A DNA stretch of 64,000 nt from assembly GCF_032884065.1 (NCBI RefSeq), contig NW_027062665.1:2719266-2783265 (forward strand), read 5' to 3'. Position 1 is the first letter of the stretch, and the number at the start of each line of letters is the position of its first letter. A program made the position numbers and the translations under genes. Below are positions 1 through 12,932 of the stretch, piece after piece. The notes under the pieces were generated by a model. The model did not search any database. It was not told where the DNA came from and saw only the letters and a program-made list of their open reading frames with translations. This DNA comes from Artemia franciscana. Its lineage: Eukaryota > Arthropoda > Branchiopoda > Anostraca > Artemiidae.

Positions 1-299
1 ACAAATCTCAAATTATACATAATTGTCACAAACATTTCCCCACAAAAACCATGGTAGTCAGCAATAGCATCAAACCATGGATGATTCAAGAAATTAGAGA
101 GACGAGCAATACTCCTTCCCAACTCCATTCCAGCAGTCAGTTAAATGTAGCAAAGTTACTGAGGAATCATGTAGTTAAATCTAACAGCAAAACTAAGAAA
201 CATTACATCCATGAAAAAGTGTAACCAATTTTAAATACTGATTTACAGAAGTGGCATGCTGAGGTCAAACATTAAAAAAGAAAAAAATAGCAGGTGGTA

Positions 300-1440
300 T
301 TAATATGCATAAAGATAATGGTCACTTGTGATGTCTACTGAAGTGAACCTGTTTTTCTACACAATATTAACCAATTACCCTCCCATCAACAACTGTGAAA
401 TTGAACCAGTCATACAAGATTCTTCTAAACAGTTGATTGTAGAATTAATAGAAAATTTGGTCTTCAAGATTGAGAAGCTAAAAAAGAACTGTTCTTTGTA
501 TTCTGAAAAATTGACAGTAAAGTTACTGATTGAATATTTGGTTTTCATTCCCAAGCCCTCCTCCCTCTTCAGTGAATAATCAGTGTATTAAGGAACAAAT
601 AATTCCTCAGGCATTGAAATAGGCATATGTACAAGTCAAAGGTCCAGAATCTTGTGACCAGCTAGAGCCATCTTCATTACTCCTAACCTAGCCAAACAGA
701 CTGAATTCATTTACTGTGAACTTCTTTCTAAAATTAGCCCCTTTCTTGACCAATTTCAGTACTGTGGTCTGACAGGAAGCAACACTATTCGCTATTTAGT
801 AAGACTATTCCACTTAATAATCAAATGGCTAGATCAAAGAAAAAGCATTGTGGACTTATTTTTAGCTAATTATCAAAAAACATTTGACCTAATCTGCCAT
901 ATTACTGCTGCCAAAACTTAAAGGCAATGAGTGCAAAAAGAATATTCTGCTGCTTGTTATTGATGTTCTTTGTAGCCACTATCAGTATGTTTATGCAATT
1001 ATCCCAGGAGATACTGATCCAAATTGGGCTAAAATAGTACATGCAGTGCACACCAAGGAGCAAAACTTACAGCCCTGCTTTTTGTAATGGCGATAAATTA
1101 TGTGGATTTTGGAACAGAAAATTGTTTAAAGTACATTGATGACTTATCCATCATGCTAAAATACCTAGTAGAGAAGTACCAAGTTGCTTTACAGTGCAGT
1201 AGTGACCTCAAACAGATTTTGTCAGCCAGTATGGTGCATATGGGCTGCAAATCAACAAGAATTAAGCAAAACTGATGAGGTTCAACCCTATAAAACATAA
1301 TACCTCCTGTCCTGCATCATTGTACCTAGTTATGTCAACCACAGTTTGGCTTGGTGTCACTTTTAGCTTACACTGTTCTAATAGCCCACACGTTACAGTC
1401 CTAGATTGTTTATAGTTCATTCACCTTGCCATTTATTATT
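300..1440 (+). pseudogene. Degraded non-LTR retrotransposon reverse transcriptase
   Basis: Pieces of one reverse transcriptase can be read in order on the plus strand, broken by stops and frameshifts. 328-579 carries a pre-RT/finger segment (KKNCSLYSEKLTVKLL, a worn form of the usual NCSPGxDxLPVKLL block). 733-915 carries DLFLANYQKTFDLICHI, which looks like palm motif A. 1087-1275 carries YIDDLSIM, the Y-x-D-D catalytic motif C, and the text just after it resembles the INxxKTKLMRFNP segment that follows motif C in LINE RTs. About 1280-1440 may be the start of the thumb. No endonuclease or clear 3' tail is visible. The element is dead; the family is uncertain. The three fragments lie in the order and spacing expected of a real RT, which is why I do not treat them as chance ORFs. 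Confidence 0.65.
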
Positions 1441-1486
1441 GTTGCAAAAAAACAAAATTTAGTTGTAGGATAGAAATCAGGCCAAA

Positions 1487-1642
1487 TTTCAGGGCCCTCT
1501 AGAGGGAAAAGGAGTAGAGGTGGGTACTTTAAAATACCTTCCCAGGATATAATTTAGCCTGCAGACCCATCCCTGACAGTTTCATTTTCCTAACCTAACC
1601 CTTTCCAAGATAGTCAAAAGTCACTAAACTAGAATTTTACCA
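1487..1642 (-). repeat. Solo arm of the MITE-like fold-back repeat
   Basis: This stretch matches the right-hand arm of the elements at 2412-3032 and 12318-12932 (shared CAGGGCCCTCTAGAGGGA, CATCCCTGA-AGTTTCATTT and terminal CTAGAATTTTACC). No opposite arm is close by, so it is a solo terminal repeat or a truncated copy. 1643-2411 holds nothing else I can identify. Confidence 0.6.
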
Positions 1643-2411
1643 AAAAATGCAAAGGTCTGATGTGATTATGCAGTTTTGCTAGCAGTAAGGGTAATACATG
1701 CCAGGCTCTATTACTGATCTAGAGACAAGGCAAACACACTGCTCAAAACCTTTTTCATGTTTTTTATAAGTATAATAATATTTTAGTTACAAATAAAGTA
1801 GACTATTTTAGAATAATTTAAAATAGTTTCCAGAATAAGAAACTTTTGTATAAATCTAGTGGCTGACCTCCTCAGACCAAAATACTTTAAAGTTCAGATA
1901 ACTGCTTTTTAAAAATACTGAATAAAATAGGCCAACATTTTTTCCTTACCACCCTAACATGCAAATATATAGTCTAAATTAATATTCTCATGAAATTTTC
2001 TGCAACACAATAATAAAACAAAAGTAGTGCCATACAGTTCCAAATATCAGGATTATATAAAGTTAGGTGAAGTAATTTTGAGGATAATTTACCAGGTATT
2101 TTGGGAATTTTTCAGAGTTTCATATATTTTCCTTCTTGAGAGCCCTAGCTGCATACTGCTCACAAAAGAGAGAGGTAAAAAAAAAATTGCAATTCAACAT
2201 AGTAGAATTAATAATATGAGACACTTTCCTAATAACTCTATTATTTCAAAACAAACTACAAGAAAAATTTAGGTTTTCAGAAATGAAAAGGCCTGAGAGA
2301 ATTCTTTTATTATTTGAGTGTTCCTGGTAGCCCTGACAGAGTCTAGCCTACTTAAACTGGCTAGTCTAAGATTATTTATCAATTCTTTGAGTCTTTATCA
2401 GTAGATTAAGG

Positions 2412-3032
2412 GGTAAAATTCTAGTTGATTGACTTTTGGCTATCTTGGAAAGGGGTTAGGTTAAGAAATGAAACTTTCAAGGATGGGTCTAGAGGCTAAA
2501 GTATGTTTTGGGAAGGTATTTTGAAGCACCCACCTCCACTCCTTCTTCCTCTAGAGGGCCCTGAAATTCGCCTACATGACAGGTCTATACCTATTGAAAT
2601 TTTGACAAAACAACATTTTACCTAAATTTTCAGTTACCAGTTGTCTTTTCTCTGCCTTTAGTTCTGAAAATGCAATTCTTGTTATTTGAGCAGAATTCTG
2701 AGCCATATTAATGTTTTTTTTCGAAGTTTAGGAAATGTATTTGCATATCTTTAAAACCTTATAAATTGGAATTGAGCAAAGTTGTGAAGCTGAAAACAAT
2801 TTTGTTGTACTTCATTCAAGCAGAAAATCTATTCTGTAAGGTTTCACTATTATAACGCACATATTTTTAAATGTCATCAAAGGTCAGGTCCTAAAGCGAG
2901 AAGGAGTGGAGGTGGGTACTTCAGAATACCTTCCCAGTTAACTTATTAGGCTACACTCATCCCTGAAAGTTTCAGTTCCCTAACCTAACCCCTTTCCGAG
3001 ATAGCCAAAAGTCAATTAACTAGAATTTTACC
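2412..3032. mobile_element. MITE-like fold-back element, copy 1
   Basis: About 620 bp with imperfect inverted arms of ~150 bp. The left arm begins GGTAAAATTCTAGTTGATTG and the right arm ends with its complement (CAATTAACTAGAATTTTACC). Both arms contain the CTCTAGAGGG palindrome towards the centre. The interior is AT-rich and has no reading frame. A second copy lies at 12318-12932, and single arms lie at 1487-1642, about 20294-20359 and 24030-24095. It looks non-autonomous; the target duplication is not resolved. Confidence 0.6.
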
Positions 3033-4166
3033 AATTAAAGATGCCCATTCAGGTAATAAGATAGATTTCTAAATTCTTCAGACTTCAGTTTCTATTAGCC
3101 CTACTTTTGAAATACTGAATAATAGATCCACGTGCACAACATTTAAAAATAGCCCTTTTAAAAAATAGGCAGGCAGTTCAACAAGAAAAAAAATTGACTT
3201 CAGTTCGGGTCGATATAGACATAACATTTTATATTTCTTGTGAAAGGATCATTTTGGACAAAGTAAGTTTTTACAGCTATTTTGTTTTTAGGCTTACTTA
3301 GTAATTCTTCGAGACACTTAAGGAAAAGCAAACATCCACAAATGCTCTAAGAAATTAAAAAAACTGAAAATTAAAAAATGAATTCTAAGTAAGAACAACA
3401 TATCACATTTATTTTAACCTGCCAAAAGCTAAGAGCCTAAGATCATTTATAACATTTTAGAATTATGTCGAGTGATGACCCCTTTTATTCCCCAAAAGTT
3501 ATATAGTTCACATAAAATAATACCACTGCTAATAGCTGAATGCATCATTAAACCACCTGAAGTTAACACAGCTGCGCAAACTCCTCTTCCATTCTAATAT
3601 ATTCAAAGCCCCTCTCTTTGGACCCTCCAAGCAACTTCCTGTTTCCCTTAAATCTTTCTTTTGACTTTCTACCACCACAGCTATGGACAACCTACTTTTT
3701 GTTTAGCCGTAGATACTTGGCTAAAAAAGAGAATCTTTGGCTATCTGTTATTTTTCATCTGAAAGACGTATCCTATCTGTGCCAATCTGTTTGTCTCATT
3801 ATAGCCCTAGAAAGCAAGGTTGAATTGCGCTTACTTACAGCCTCTTGTTTCAAAAAACGATCAGTCAGTTGGATACCCAAAACAATCCTTATGCAATCCT
3901 TATGCAAATATTAAGCTTAAGAAAAAGACATTTATCTGATAATTAGCGATAGGAGTGCCAATACCTTCGTCTAATGTAAATGTTCGCCACCTTGCGATAT
4001 GGTTAAACAGGACGCCAATTTAAAACGAAGAACACCCACTTCAAAACAACCAACTTTCATAATCTTCCTGTCTTTCTTTCTTAGCCAGTTTCCAAAGCAG
4101 CTACTAAACAGCTTGGCTAAAAAATTTGCATTTATGGTGTATGCTTGGCCCACGATCGATAAAAAA
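3033..4166. other. No gene recognised
   Basis: AT-rich sequence. The open frames here (for example 3618-3914) have no recognisable motif or coding-like composition, and I see no RNA gene. Confidence 0.4.
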
Positions 4167-4245
4167 GTTCATGGTAACGAACTGTATTAAGGAGCGACCC
4201 GGCTCAAAAGTACCCGAAACTCTAAAAAACTTAATTTCTGTACTA

Positions 4246-5343
4246 GTAGATACATCAAAAGAATTGGATTTTTATGCTGATTTTGAATACACAAGTTTCT
4301 TCAAATTTGATCCGACCCATCAAAAGTTAAAAGCCTGAGAAAATATGCCTTATTTTCGAAAAAAAGGAAGAAACATAGAATTTTAATGAAAGTAACACCA
4401 TCAGATTCAGCATGTCAGAAAATCCTAAAGTAGAGGTTTGAAGCTCCAATATGTAAAAACATGGATTTTTTTGCCTGAAGAAAGATCACGGACGCTTGAT
4501 TATTTTTTTTCAGGGGTGATTTTATCAACCCAGTGGTCCTAGAATATCGCAAGAGGGCTGATTCTAACGGAAATTAAAAGTTCTAGTGTCCTTTTTAAGT
4601 GGCGCCTAAGCTCCCTTCCACGCTCATTTTTTCCCCAAAGTAACCGGATCAACATTTTGAGATAGCCATTCAGTTCAGCATAGTCAAAACACCTAATAAA
4701 TATTTCTTTGAGAACGCCTTAATCCCCAGAGTCCCCGGGGGAGGGGCTGCAAGTCATGAACTTTGACCATTGTTTACATATAGCGTTTTCAAACGTAGAT
4801 ACATCAAAAGAATTGGATTTTTATGCTGATTTTGAATACACAAGTTTCTTCAAATTTGATCCAACCCATCAAAAGTTAAAAGCCTGAGAAAATATGCCTT
4901 ATTTTCGAAAAAAAGGAAGAAACATAGAATTTTAATGAAAGTAACACTATCAGATTCAGCATGTCAGAAAATCCTAAAGTAGAGGTTTGAAGCTCCAATA
5001 TGTAAAAACATGGATTTTTTGCCTGAAGAAAGATCACGGACGCTTGATTATTTTTTTTTCAGGGGTGATTGTATCAACCCAGTGGTCTTAGAATATCGCA
5101 AGAGGGCTGATTCTAACGGTAATTAAAAGTTCTAGTGTCCTTTTTAAGTGGCACCTAAGCTCCCTTCCATGCTCATTTTTCCCCAAAGTAACCGGATCAA
5201 CATTTTGAGATAGCCATTCAGTTCAGCATAGTCAAAACACCTAATAAATATTTCTTTGAGAACGACTTAATCCCCAGAGTCCTCGGGGGAGGGGCTGCGA
5301 GTCATGAACTTTGACCATTGTTTACATATAGCGTTTTCAAACG
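4246..5343 (+). repeat. Two-copy 549-bp tandem duplication inside the fold-back
   Basis: The unit beginning GTAGATACATCAAAAGAATT occurs at 4246 and again at 4795 (offset 549 bp). It ends at GCGTTTTCAAACG in both copies. Only a handful of substitutions and one- or two-base indels separate the copies, so the duplication is younger than the divergence between the two arms of the host element. Confidence 0.85.
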
Positions 5344-6202
5344 TTTTCAGGAGGATTTTTCTGGTTGAAGGAGAGTTTTAAGTGGGAGGATCTCTCCATG
5401 GAGAAATTTATTATGGAGGAAGAGAATTTCCATGAAGGGGGCGCAGGATTTTCTAGCATCATTTAAAAAAACGAAAAGATAATAAAAAAAATTTTTTTTA
5501 ATGAAATAAGGATCAGCATTAAAACTTAAAACTATCAGATATTATTACATATATGAGGGTATTCACCTCCTCCGAAATACCTCACTCTTTATGCTAAAAT
5601 ATTTTTAGTAAATTCAACTATTTATTCTATGACCTTTATGATTCAGGGGTCATTCTTAAAGAATTGGGACATAGCTCAAGCTTTAATGCAAAGAGTAAGG
5701 TATTGACGAGGGGGAAAACCCTTCATATAAATATTAAAAATACACGAGTATAGAAGTTCGTTACGTAAGTTAATTTGTAAGTTACATATATTTGTTACTA
5801 ATAAGAACGTTCGTAAAAAAATTAAAGGTTCTAGTTACTTTTTTAAGTAACCAAAAATTGGAGGGCACATAGGCCTCCTCCCCTTTTTTCTCAAAATAGT
5901 CCGATCAAAACTATGAGAAAGCCATTTAGCCAAAAAAAAATAAGTAAGCGAATTCGTTTTAATCATTCATGTGCGGAGAGCCAAAATCAAAATAGACATT
6001 AACTCAGAAACTTTCAGAAATTCAATATAGAAAAACAAGTTTTGTCAACAGAAAGTAAGGAGCAACATTAAAACTTAAAACGAACAGAAATTAATCCGTA
6101 TCTGAAAGGGGCTGTTCCTTAGTCAGCGCCCTGCTCTAAACGCTAAAGCTTTTTGTTGTTTAAAATGTAAAGTTGTGAGAAAGAGTCAAACTTTAGCGTA
6201 TT

Positions 6203-6500
6203 ACATTAAAAAAACAAGTTTTTTTAACTGAAAGTAAGGAGCGACATTAAAACTTAAAACGCATAGAAATTACTTCGTATATGAAAGAGGCTGCTTCCTC
6301 ATCAACGCCCCTCTCTTTACGCTAAAGTTTGACTCTTTCTCTCAATTCTTCTTTTTAAAATCAGTAAAAAACTTCAGCGTAAAGAGCGGGGCGTTTATGA
6401 GGAAGCAGCCTCTTTCATATACGAAGTAATTTCTGTGCGTTTTAAGTTTTAATGTCGCTCCTTACTTTCAGTTAAAAAAACTTGTTTTTTTTAATGTAAT
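6203..6500. repeat. Central hairpin of the fold-back element
   Basis: Arms of roughly 130 bp, starting with ACAAGTTTTTTTAACTGAAA on the left and ending with its complement on the right, flank a loop of about 50 bp near 6330-6370. The match is nearly exact, so the central hairpin is the best-preserved part of the palindrome. Confidence 0.75.
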
Positions 6501-7905
6501 TTCTGAACGTTTTTGAATCAATGCATGTTTTGATTTTGGTTCTCCGCAGAGGAATAATCAAAAGGAAATTTGCATATTTTTTTGGGGGGCTAAATTTTCA
6601 TAATTTTGTCTCATAATTTTGATCGAATGATTCTGAGAAAAAAGAGCGGGGGACGAAGCCTAGTTGCCCTCCGATTTTTTGGTTAATTAAAAAGGCAACT
6701 AGAACTTTTAATTTTTTACGACTCTTTTTATTGGTAAAAGATTTACGTAACTTATAAATTAGCTTACGTAAAGAACTTTTGTATTCTCATGTTTTTATTA
6801 CATATATGAGGGGATTCGCCCCATCGTCAGTACCTCGCTCTTTACACTAAAGCTTAAATTTTATCCCAATTCATTAAGAATGACCCCTGAATCACAAAAG
6901 CCGTAGAATAAATAGTTGAAATTACTAAAAATACTTTAGCGTAAAGAGCGAGGTATTAGAAGGAGGTGAGCCCCTCATATGGGTAATAATTTCTGTTTGT
7001 TTTAAGTTTTATTGCTGTTCCTTACTTCCAGCTGAAAAAGCTTTTTCACATTTATTTTTTAATTGTTTTTTTTTTAATAATGCTAGTAAATCCTGCTCTC
7101 CCTTCATGGAAATTTTCTTCTCCCATGACAAATTCTCGATGGAAAGTTCCCCCAGCGTATCCCCCTCTTCTCAACCCCTGCCCCCAACCAAAAAAATCCT
7201 CCTGAAAACGCCTGTATACTTCCCAATAACCATTACTATATGTAAGCACAGGTCAAAGTTTGTAACTTGTTGCCCCTCCCACGGGGACTGTGGGGGAGCA
7301 AGTCGTCCCCAAAGACATAATTATAAAGTTTTTCGACTACGCTGAATTAAATGGCTATCTCAGAATTTTGATCCGTTGACTTTGGGAAAATAATTAGCGT
7401 GGGAGGGGGCCTAGGTGCCCTCCAATTTTTTTGGTCACTTAAAAAGGGCACTAGAACTTTTCATTTCCGTTAGAATGAGCCCTCTTGCGACATTCCAGGA
7501 CAACTGGGTCGATACGATCACCCCTGGGAAAAAAAAAACAAAAAACAAATAAACACGCATCCGTGATCTGCCTTCTAGCAAAAAATGCAAAATTCTACAT
7601 TTTTGTAGATAGGAGCTCGAAACTTCTACAGTAGGGTTCTCTGATATGCTGAATCTAATGGTGTGATTTTCGTCAAGATTTTATGACTTTTAGGGGGTGT
7701 TTCCCCCTATTTTCTAAAATAACGCAAATTTTCTTAGGCTCGTAACTTTTGATGGGTAAGACTAAACTTGATGAAACTTATATATTTAAAACCAGCATTA
7801 AAATGCGATTCTTTTGATGTAGCTATTGGCATCAAAATTCCATTTTTTAGAGTTTTGGTTACTATTGAGCCGGGTCGCTCCTTACTACAGTTCGTTACCA
7901 CGAAC

Positions 7906-9119
7906 TGTTTGATAGATCAGGGCGTTGAAGAGGGAACAGTATCTTTCATATACGGAATAATTTCTGTTCTTTTCTTTAAGTTTTAATGTTGCTCCTTACT
8001 TTCAATTGAAAAATAATTGTTTTTTTTTTATTTAATAGCAATATAACGTCTCTGTAGAAATTTCGAATAACCTGCCTCAACCGAGATTTAGATTTTGAAG
8101 AACAAGATCCACAAAAGCAAAGTATTGAGGACTTAAGTATGAAGAGAATGCTATTAAGGGGGAGGGGGAGAGCAGCTTCCCTTATTTAACGAAAGGTCTC
8201 TGTTCATTTTAAAGTTATATTACTCCTTAGTTCTACTTGAATTTTTTTTTGTTTATCATTTATCCACATTTAAGATCTATTTCAAGTCATAAACCGTCTT
8301 TTTTCGTTTTCTGGGTTATTAAATTCCTTTGGTGTAGCTTCCAGCGTATCCCATTGCAAAGTTTCCTTTTTAATTTTAATCTTGGATTAAGCCTTACCTT
8401 AAGTCCTATCCATCCTAAAGGGACGTTTTGGGATCACCTCCTCCAAAATCTGATGAAATAGGGCTTAATATGTTGTTGCGTAAAGTGCAATTAGGAATAG
8501 TTGGGCAATGCATCGTGGGTCAAGGTTTCAATCCACCTTTTGCAAGGTCTTCCCCGTGGTCGAAATCATTCAATTGTTTCTTCAACCGTGATCTTCGGCA
8601 AGTCCTGGGGATCAGTTTCTGTTTTTCAAGTGACTAAGTATTTAGTGAAGAGCTAAAATATTTAGAATATAAAAGATTACAAAATTTTTCCTTTCCATAT
8701 TTCTTGATAGAGTGACTTCAAATTGTCAAGTATCAACATTAGATCCAACTAATTGAATATGCGGTAGTTTTGTAGGAGACACAACAGTTTAAATTTGTGT
8801 CAAATTTTGAATGCTAAATCCTAGAGGAAAATACCTTCAATCTTTATTTTTTTTAATGAAAGTCTAAGTTCAGAATGTTACTAAGAAATCGTGAGTTAAA
8901 TAGACATTCTTGAATTTTTGCAATCAAGGCCATATTTTGCGTATTTCATTGGTCACAATAAAAATTTGGCGAAAAAAAAATAATGCAAAAGTAATATGTT
9001 CGGTAAGCGTATAGCTGATTTAGGGTCAGAAATAGTTTTTATTTCTTTAGTTTAAATTTGGCCGATTTGGCAAAACCAAAAAATACAGCTAAGAAAATTT
9101 TGCAAATAACTATATCTAT
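7906..9119. other. Fold-back-like flank, then unassigned DNA
   Basis: 7906-8230 repeats motifs of the adjacent fold-back (CTTTCATATACGGAATAATT, TTTAAGTTTTAATGTTGCTC) but is not paired. From 8230 to 9119 I see no recognisable gene. The open frames at 8237-8637 have no known motif. Confidence 0.4.
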
Positions 9120-10860
9120 TAAAGCGCCACTTTCAGAAGGAGGTCAAAGCTCACCGGGTTGCCCAAAGTATTACACGGAATCGATTGCGAATGACCCTAA
9201 TAAGTTATGAAAAACCCGTTTGGTAAATAATAAAACTCGGAAAAGCAAAATTACAATTAGTAAGAACCAGTGGCATTCATATTTCAAAAGTCAGTTCACC
9301 GGACCTGACGTTAACATTCTCAAGAAATTTGAAACGGATTTAAATAATCGCTTATGTACTCCTGGACCGGGTACCTTTGTAGTAAGTTCTAGTGAATCAC
9401 GTGATGTTATACGAAAGCTTAACAAAACACAGTCCATGGGTTATGATGGTATATGCGCCCTTCATTTACAAAATGGGTCTGATAAGCTTATGTGTCATCT
9501 TTCTTTGTTGTACCAAGTGGTTTTTTTCTGCGGTATAGTTCCAGATTCTTTTTGTGTTGGTCTTATTTCTCTGATTCTAAAAAAAGGGAAGGATCCGTCT
9601 GAATGCTCATCGACCTATCGACCCTATAACTGTTTCAAGCATTTTTGCAAAGGTGTTTGAATTACTTATAACTAATAACCTACATTCTATCTGTTACAAG
9701 CCTCCTCACCAGTTTGGCTTCCAGCCTAAGCTTGGTTGCTTCCATGCTCTAAAATGTCTGTGTAATTTGTTGATCGATGCAGATAAATCCGGTGGTACTC
9801 TAGCGCTTGGAACATATGATGTTAGTAAAGAATTTGATTCGTTGTTGCATCCCCAAGCAATGAATGAGCTTTTGAACCGTGGTGTATCGCTAGACTTTTG
9901 ACATCTTTTGTACATGTACCGCCATATGAAAGCAAAAATACGTATATCTGGAAGCAATTTACTGACTGATGATATACCAATTCATATCGGGGTTAAGCAG
10001 GGTGCAGTTACTTTTCCCACAGTTTATAATAATGCAACGCTTCCAGATCAGTGCCAACTTTCTTCGTGATGTATATATAAAGGTGCTGATTTGTCGATAT
10101 TATGTTATGCAGACGACGTTTTTAATATTAGTAGGACCACCAGTGGGCTAGAAAAATGTTTTTTGGAGATATGTAAAAACTTCAGTGATATTGGACTTTC
10201 CCTAAATGCTGAAAAATGTGATGTTTTGATTTTTAATGAAATAGATGCGACTAGATCAGATGATATATCTAAAGATCTGAATGGTACAGAAGTAAAGCTT
10301 TGTATTAAGTTGAAATATCTTGGCCTTCCTATTGGAAAAAATCTGAAGAAAACCAGGCTATTAATGCTAGAAAGTATGGAAACGAAAGTCCGTCGTGCAT
10401 ATGGTATAATTGGTAATTCTCAGTTTCATTTGAATAGAGCCCATCTTGCGAGGATTAAAATATTGTCGTCCTGCTACATATTCTGTATTTAGTACCGTTT
10501 TACCCTATATTTAGTGAATCTGACCATTTTAGGATGAAGCGCCTTTTCTTCATATTTGCCAAGTTTCCGTTGCGAGTTCCTCCGTGGACCCGCGACTCCT
10601 ATTTGATGAAAAAATATAGCTTCTTTCACCCGTGTTCTAAGTTAGCCGAGCTGAATGTACACATGTGCAATAAGCAAACCGGCCATGAATGGCAAAGTGT
10701 TGTTTTTTGACGTGAAATTATTTTCGTTTGTATTTTAGAATGTAATTACGATATGTTGTTTCTTTCTCCCCTTTTTTCCTTTTTTTCAATACACTCCATC
10801 ACTTAATTATTTTGTATGATGGGTTATAAATTAATACATACATACATACAGTACGTGGCT
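9120..10860 (+). pseudogene. LINE family A copy 1, reverse transcriptase broken by frameshifts
   Basis: Successive frames together make the same RT as the longer ORF at 16843-18456. 9220-9660 carries SMGYDGICALHL and GIVPDSFCVGLISLILKKGK. 9653-9901 carries PPHQFGFQPKLGC and a palm motif A (GTYDVSKEFDSLLH). About 9990-10010 carries a GVKQGAV block. 10091-10492 carries the catalytic YADDVFNISR and YLGLPIGKNL. At least four frame changes and an internal stop show that it is inactive. The 3' region (10500-10840) is AT-rich and ends in a short ATACAT repeat, a microsatellite-like tail typical of several LINE groups. No endonuclease is found upstream, so the copy is 5'-truncated. Confidence 0.8.
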
Positions 10861-12317
10861 TTTGTTTTAGCAGAATTTATAAAATATACTGCTGAATTTT
10901 GGAGCTTCACAGCTGGATCTTAGAATTGAAATTGAACCGAAATTTTGCTATCATTGAGATTTCAATGTAGCTACTCCATTTTTTTTATTCAGTATAATTT
11001 TGAACTTTTGGTCCAAAATTCTCTAAATTCCGAACAGTTGAGGTTGCTGCCCCCATTGAGATACTCTATGCATTACAAAGAAGACATAAAGCAGAATCGA
11101 CTTCCATTATCGTACATTTTGATTTTAATTGTTCAATCTTGTTCTGGTTAAAGCATCTAACCTAATCCTAATTCAAATGCTATAAGTCATTTTTAAAGAG
11201 TTGGTGTGTTTTGTTTTTCTTTTCTTCCTTTTCACCCGAGAAAATTTAGGCTGAACTTTTTTGTGTCCTGCTTTTATGTGTTCTCGAATTTTCGTGAAGT
11301 TATTAAGTAGCAGGTACTTTTAAGATCTTAAAAGGTTTATACTGATTTGGTTTTTTGTTTAGATTTGAATGATATATCACTTTGGGTGTTTTGGTGAGAT
11401 CCAAAACTCCTCAGTATCAGTCAGCAGCGCACCAAAAGTTTTTTGCCGGCGCTACCATTTCCTCTAAAAATAAGCTTTTCGCCTCCGAAAAAATAAATAC
11501 GGAGCATCGGGGTCTACTATCTTGAACACTTTCTTTATTGGGTAAAATATCAGCTGTAAGAAACTTTAAATAAGGATAAACTTTAGGAACTTAAAATAAA
11601 GGGAAGTCTTTGTTTAATTTTACAATTCTTATAATATTAATTAGTTGCCTTTGCTTAGGGTAATCATTAATTTGCAAACCATTTCAGTATTTCTTTTTCA
11701 TAATTATTTGCCCAAAGTATTTTCGAAAACACAAAGTTTTGCTCATTATGTTTCCAAATTGCAGTTTGGCAATGGAGATTCTACCAAAGCGCCAAATTTC
11801 AAAAAAATCAGAGGCTATACGTTTAAAGGACTAAAAGGACTTAAGGACCCGTGAAAGGACTTGCTGTTAGTCCATATACCTCCCTACAATTTTTGGAACT
11901 GGAACTTTGAAGTAGTGTAAGTAGCATCAAAGTCAGAACCCTTGGTTACAAATACCTTTCAGTCAAAGATTGACCTTAATCAGTAATGCTCTTTAGACTT
12001 TGCAAAACTTGTTTTTATAAGCTAACACCCGAGCTTTGGGTCTGGAATCAGACAATAAACATTTAGCCTATATCAGATCCTTATTTGGGATGATATAGCA
12101 TGTGCTTTGTGTTTTGGCTATGATCCATGAAGTGAGAATGGTGAATATTTAATGGCTTGCCTCTTTTGAAGGAAACATACTAACAAAAGTGGGGTAAAAT
12201 TCAAGACAAGTTAATTTTTGCTGTCTTGGAAAAGTTTTAGGTTGGGAAAAAGAAATTTTGGGGATAGATCTTAAAAATGAAGTTTGTTCTGGACATTTGT
12301 TTTATAGTATATACTTT
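10861..12317. other. No gene recognised
   Basis: AT-rich. A partial arm of the MITE-like repeat (GGGGTAAAATTCAAGACAAG) starts near 12192. The open frames at 10945-11151 and 11645-11854 have no recognisable motif. Confidence 0.4.
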
Positions 12318-12932
12318 GGTAAAATTCTAGTTAATTGACTTCTTGCTTTCTCAGAAAGGGTTTAGGTTAGGAAAATGAAACTTTCAGGGATGGGTCTACA
12401 GGCTAAAGTATGTCCCAGGAAGGTATTTTAAAGTATGCACCTCCACTTCTTCTCCCTCTAGAGGGCCCTGAAATTTGCCTGCATGACAGGTCTATACCTA
12501 TTGAAATTTTGACAAAATAACATTTTGCCTTAATTTTCAGTTACTAGTTACTTTCTCTCTGTCTTTAGTTCTGAAAATGCAATTCCTGTTATTTGAATAG
12601 AATTTGAGCCATATCAATGTTTTTTTCAAAATTTAGGAAATGTATTTGCATATCTTTAAAATCTTATAAAATGAAATTGAGCAAAGTTATGAAGCTGAAA
12701 ACAATTTTGTTGTAATTCAATTAAGCAGAAGATCTGTTTTGCTAGGTTTCACTTTTATAACACACATATTTTTAAAGGTCAGGGCCCTCTAGAGGGAGAA
12801 GGAGTAGAGGTAGTTTCTTCAAAATACCTTCCCATGACATACTTTAATTTGTAGATTCATCCCTGAAAGTTTCATTTCCTTAACCTAAACCTTTTCTGAG
12901 ATAGCAAGAAGTCAATTGACTAGAATTTACCA
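12318..12932. mobile_element. MITE-like fold-back element, copy 2
   Basis: Same organisation and ends as the copy at 2412-3032 (GGTAAAATTCTAGTTAATTG at the left, complementary CTAGAATTTACC at the right, CTCTAGAGGG in both arms). The interiors also share a block around ACAGGTCTATACCTATTGAA. 12933-13570 contains nothing I can assign. Confidence 0.6.

Larger units (their letters stand above)
4167..7905. mobile_element. Long fold-back (snap-back) element
   Basis: Nearly the whole 3.7 kb is one imperfect palindrome. The ends are GTTCATGGTAACGAACTG on the left and CAGTTCGTTACCACGAAC on the right; each is followed inwards by the same GGAGCGACCCGGCTC block in opposite orientation. Matching arm segments continue to a centre at about 6350. 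Examples are 4500-4790 against 7250-7540, 5340-5470 against 7060-7240, and 5500-5880 against 6660-7020. There is no plausible transposase; the few open frames lie in the arms. It resembles Foldback-type or long-TIR non-autonomous DNA transposons. Related arm fragments occur at 7906-8230, 16030-16500 and about 33050-33180. Confidence 0.7.

Noticed and set aside
7052-7345. Overlapping ORFs in the fold-back right arm
   Set aside because: They lie in inverted-repeat text also present, non-coding, at 5340-5470.
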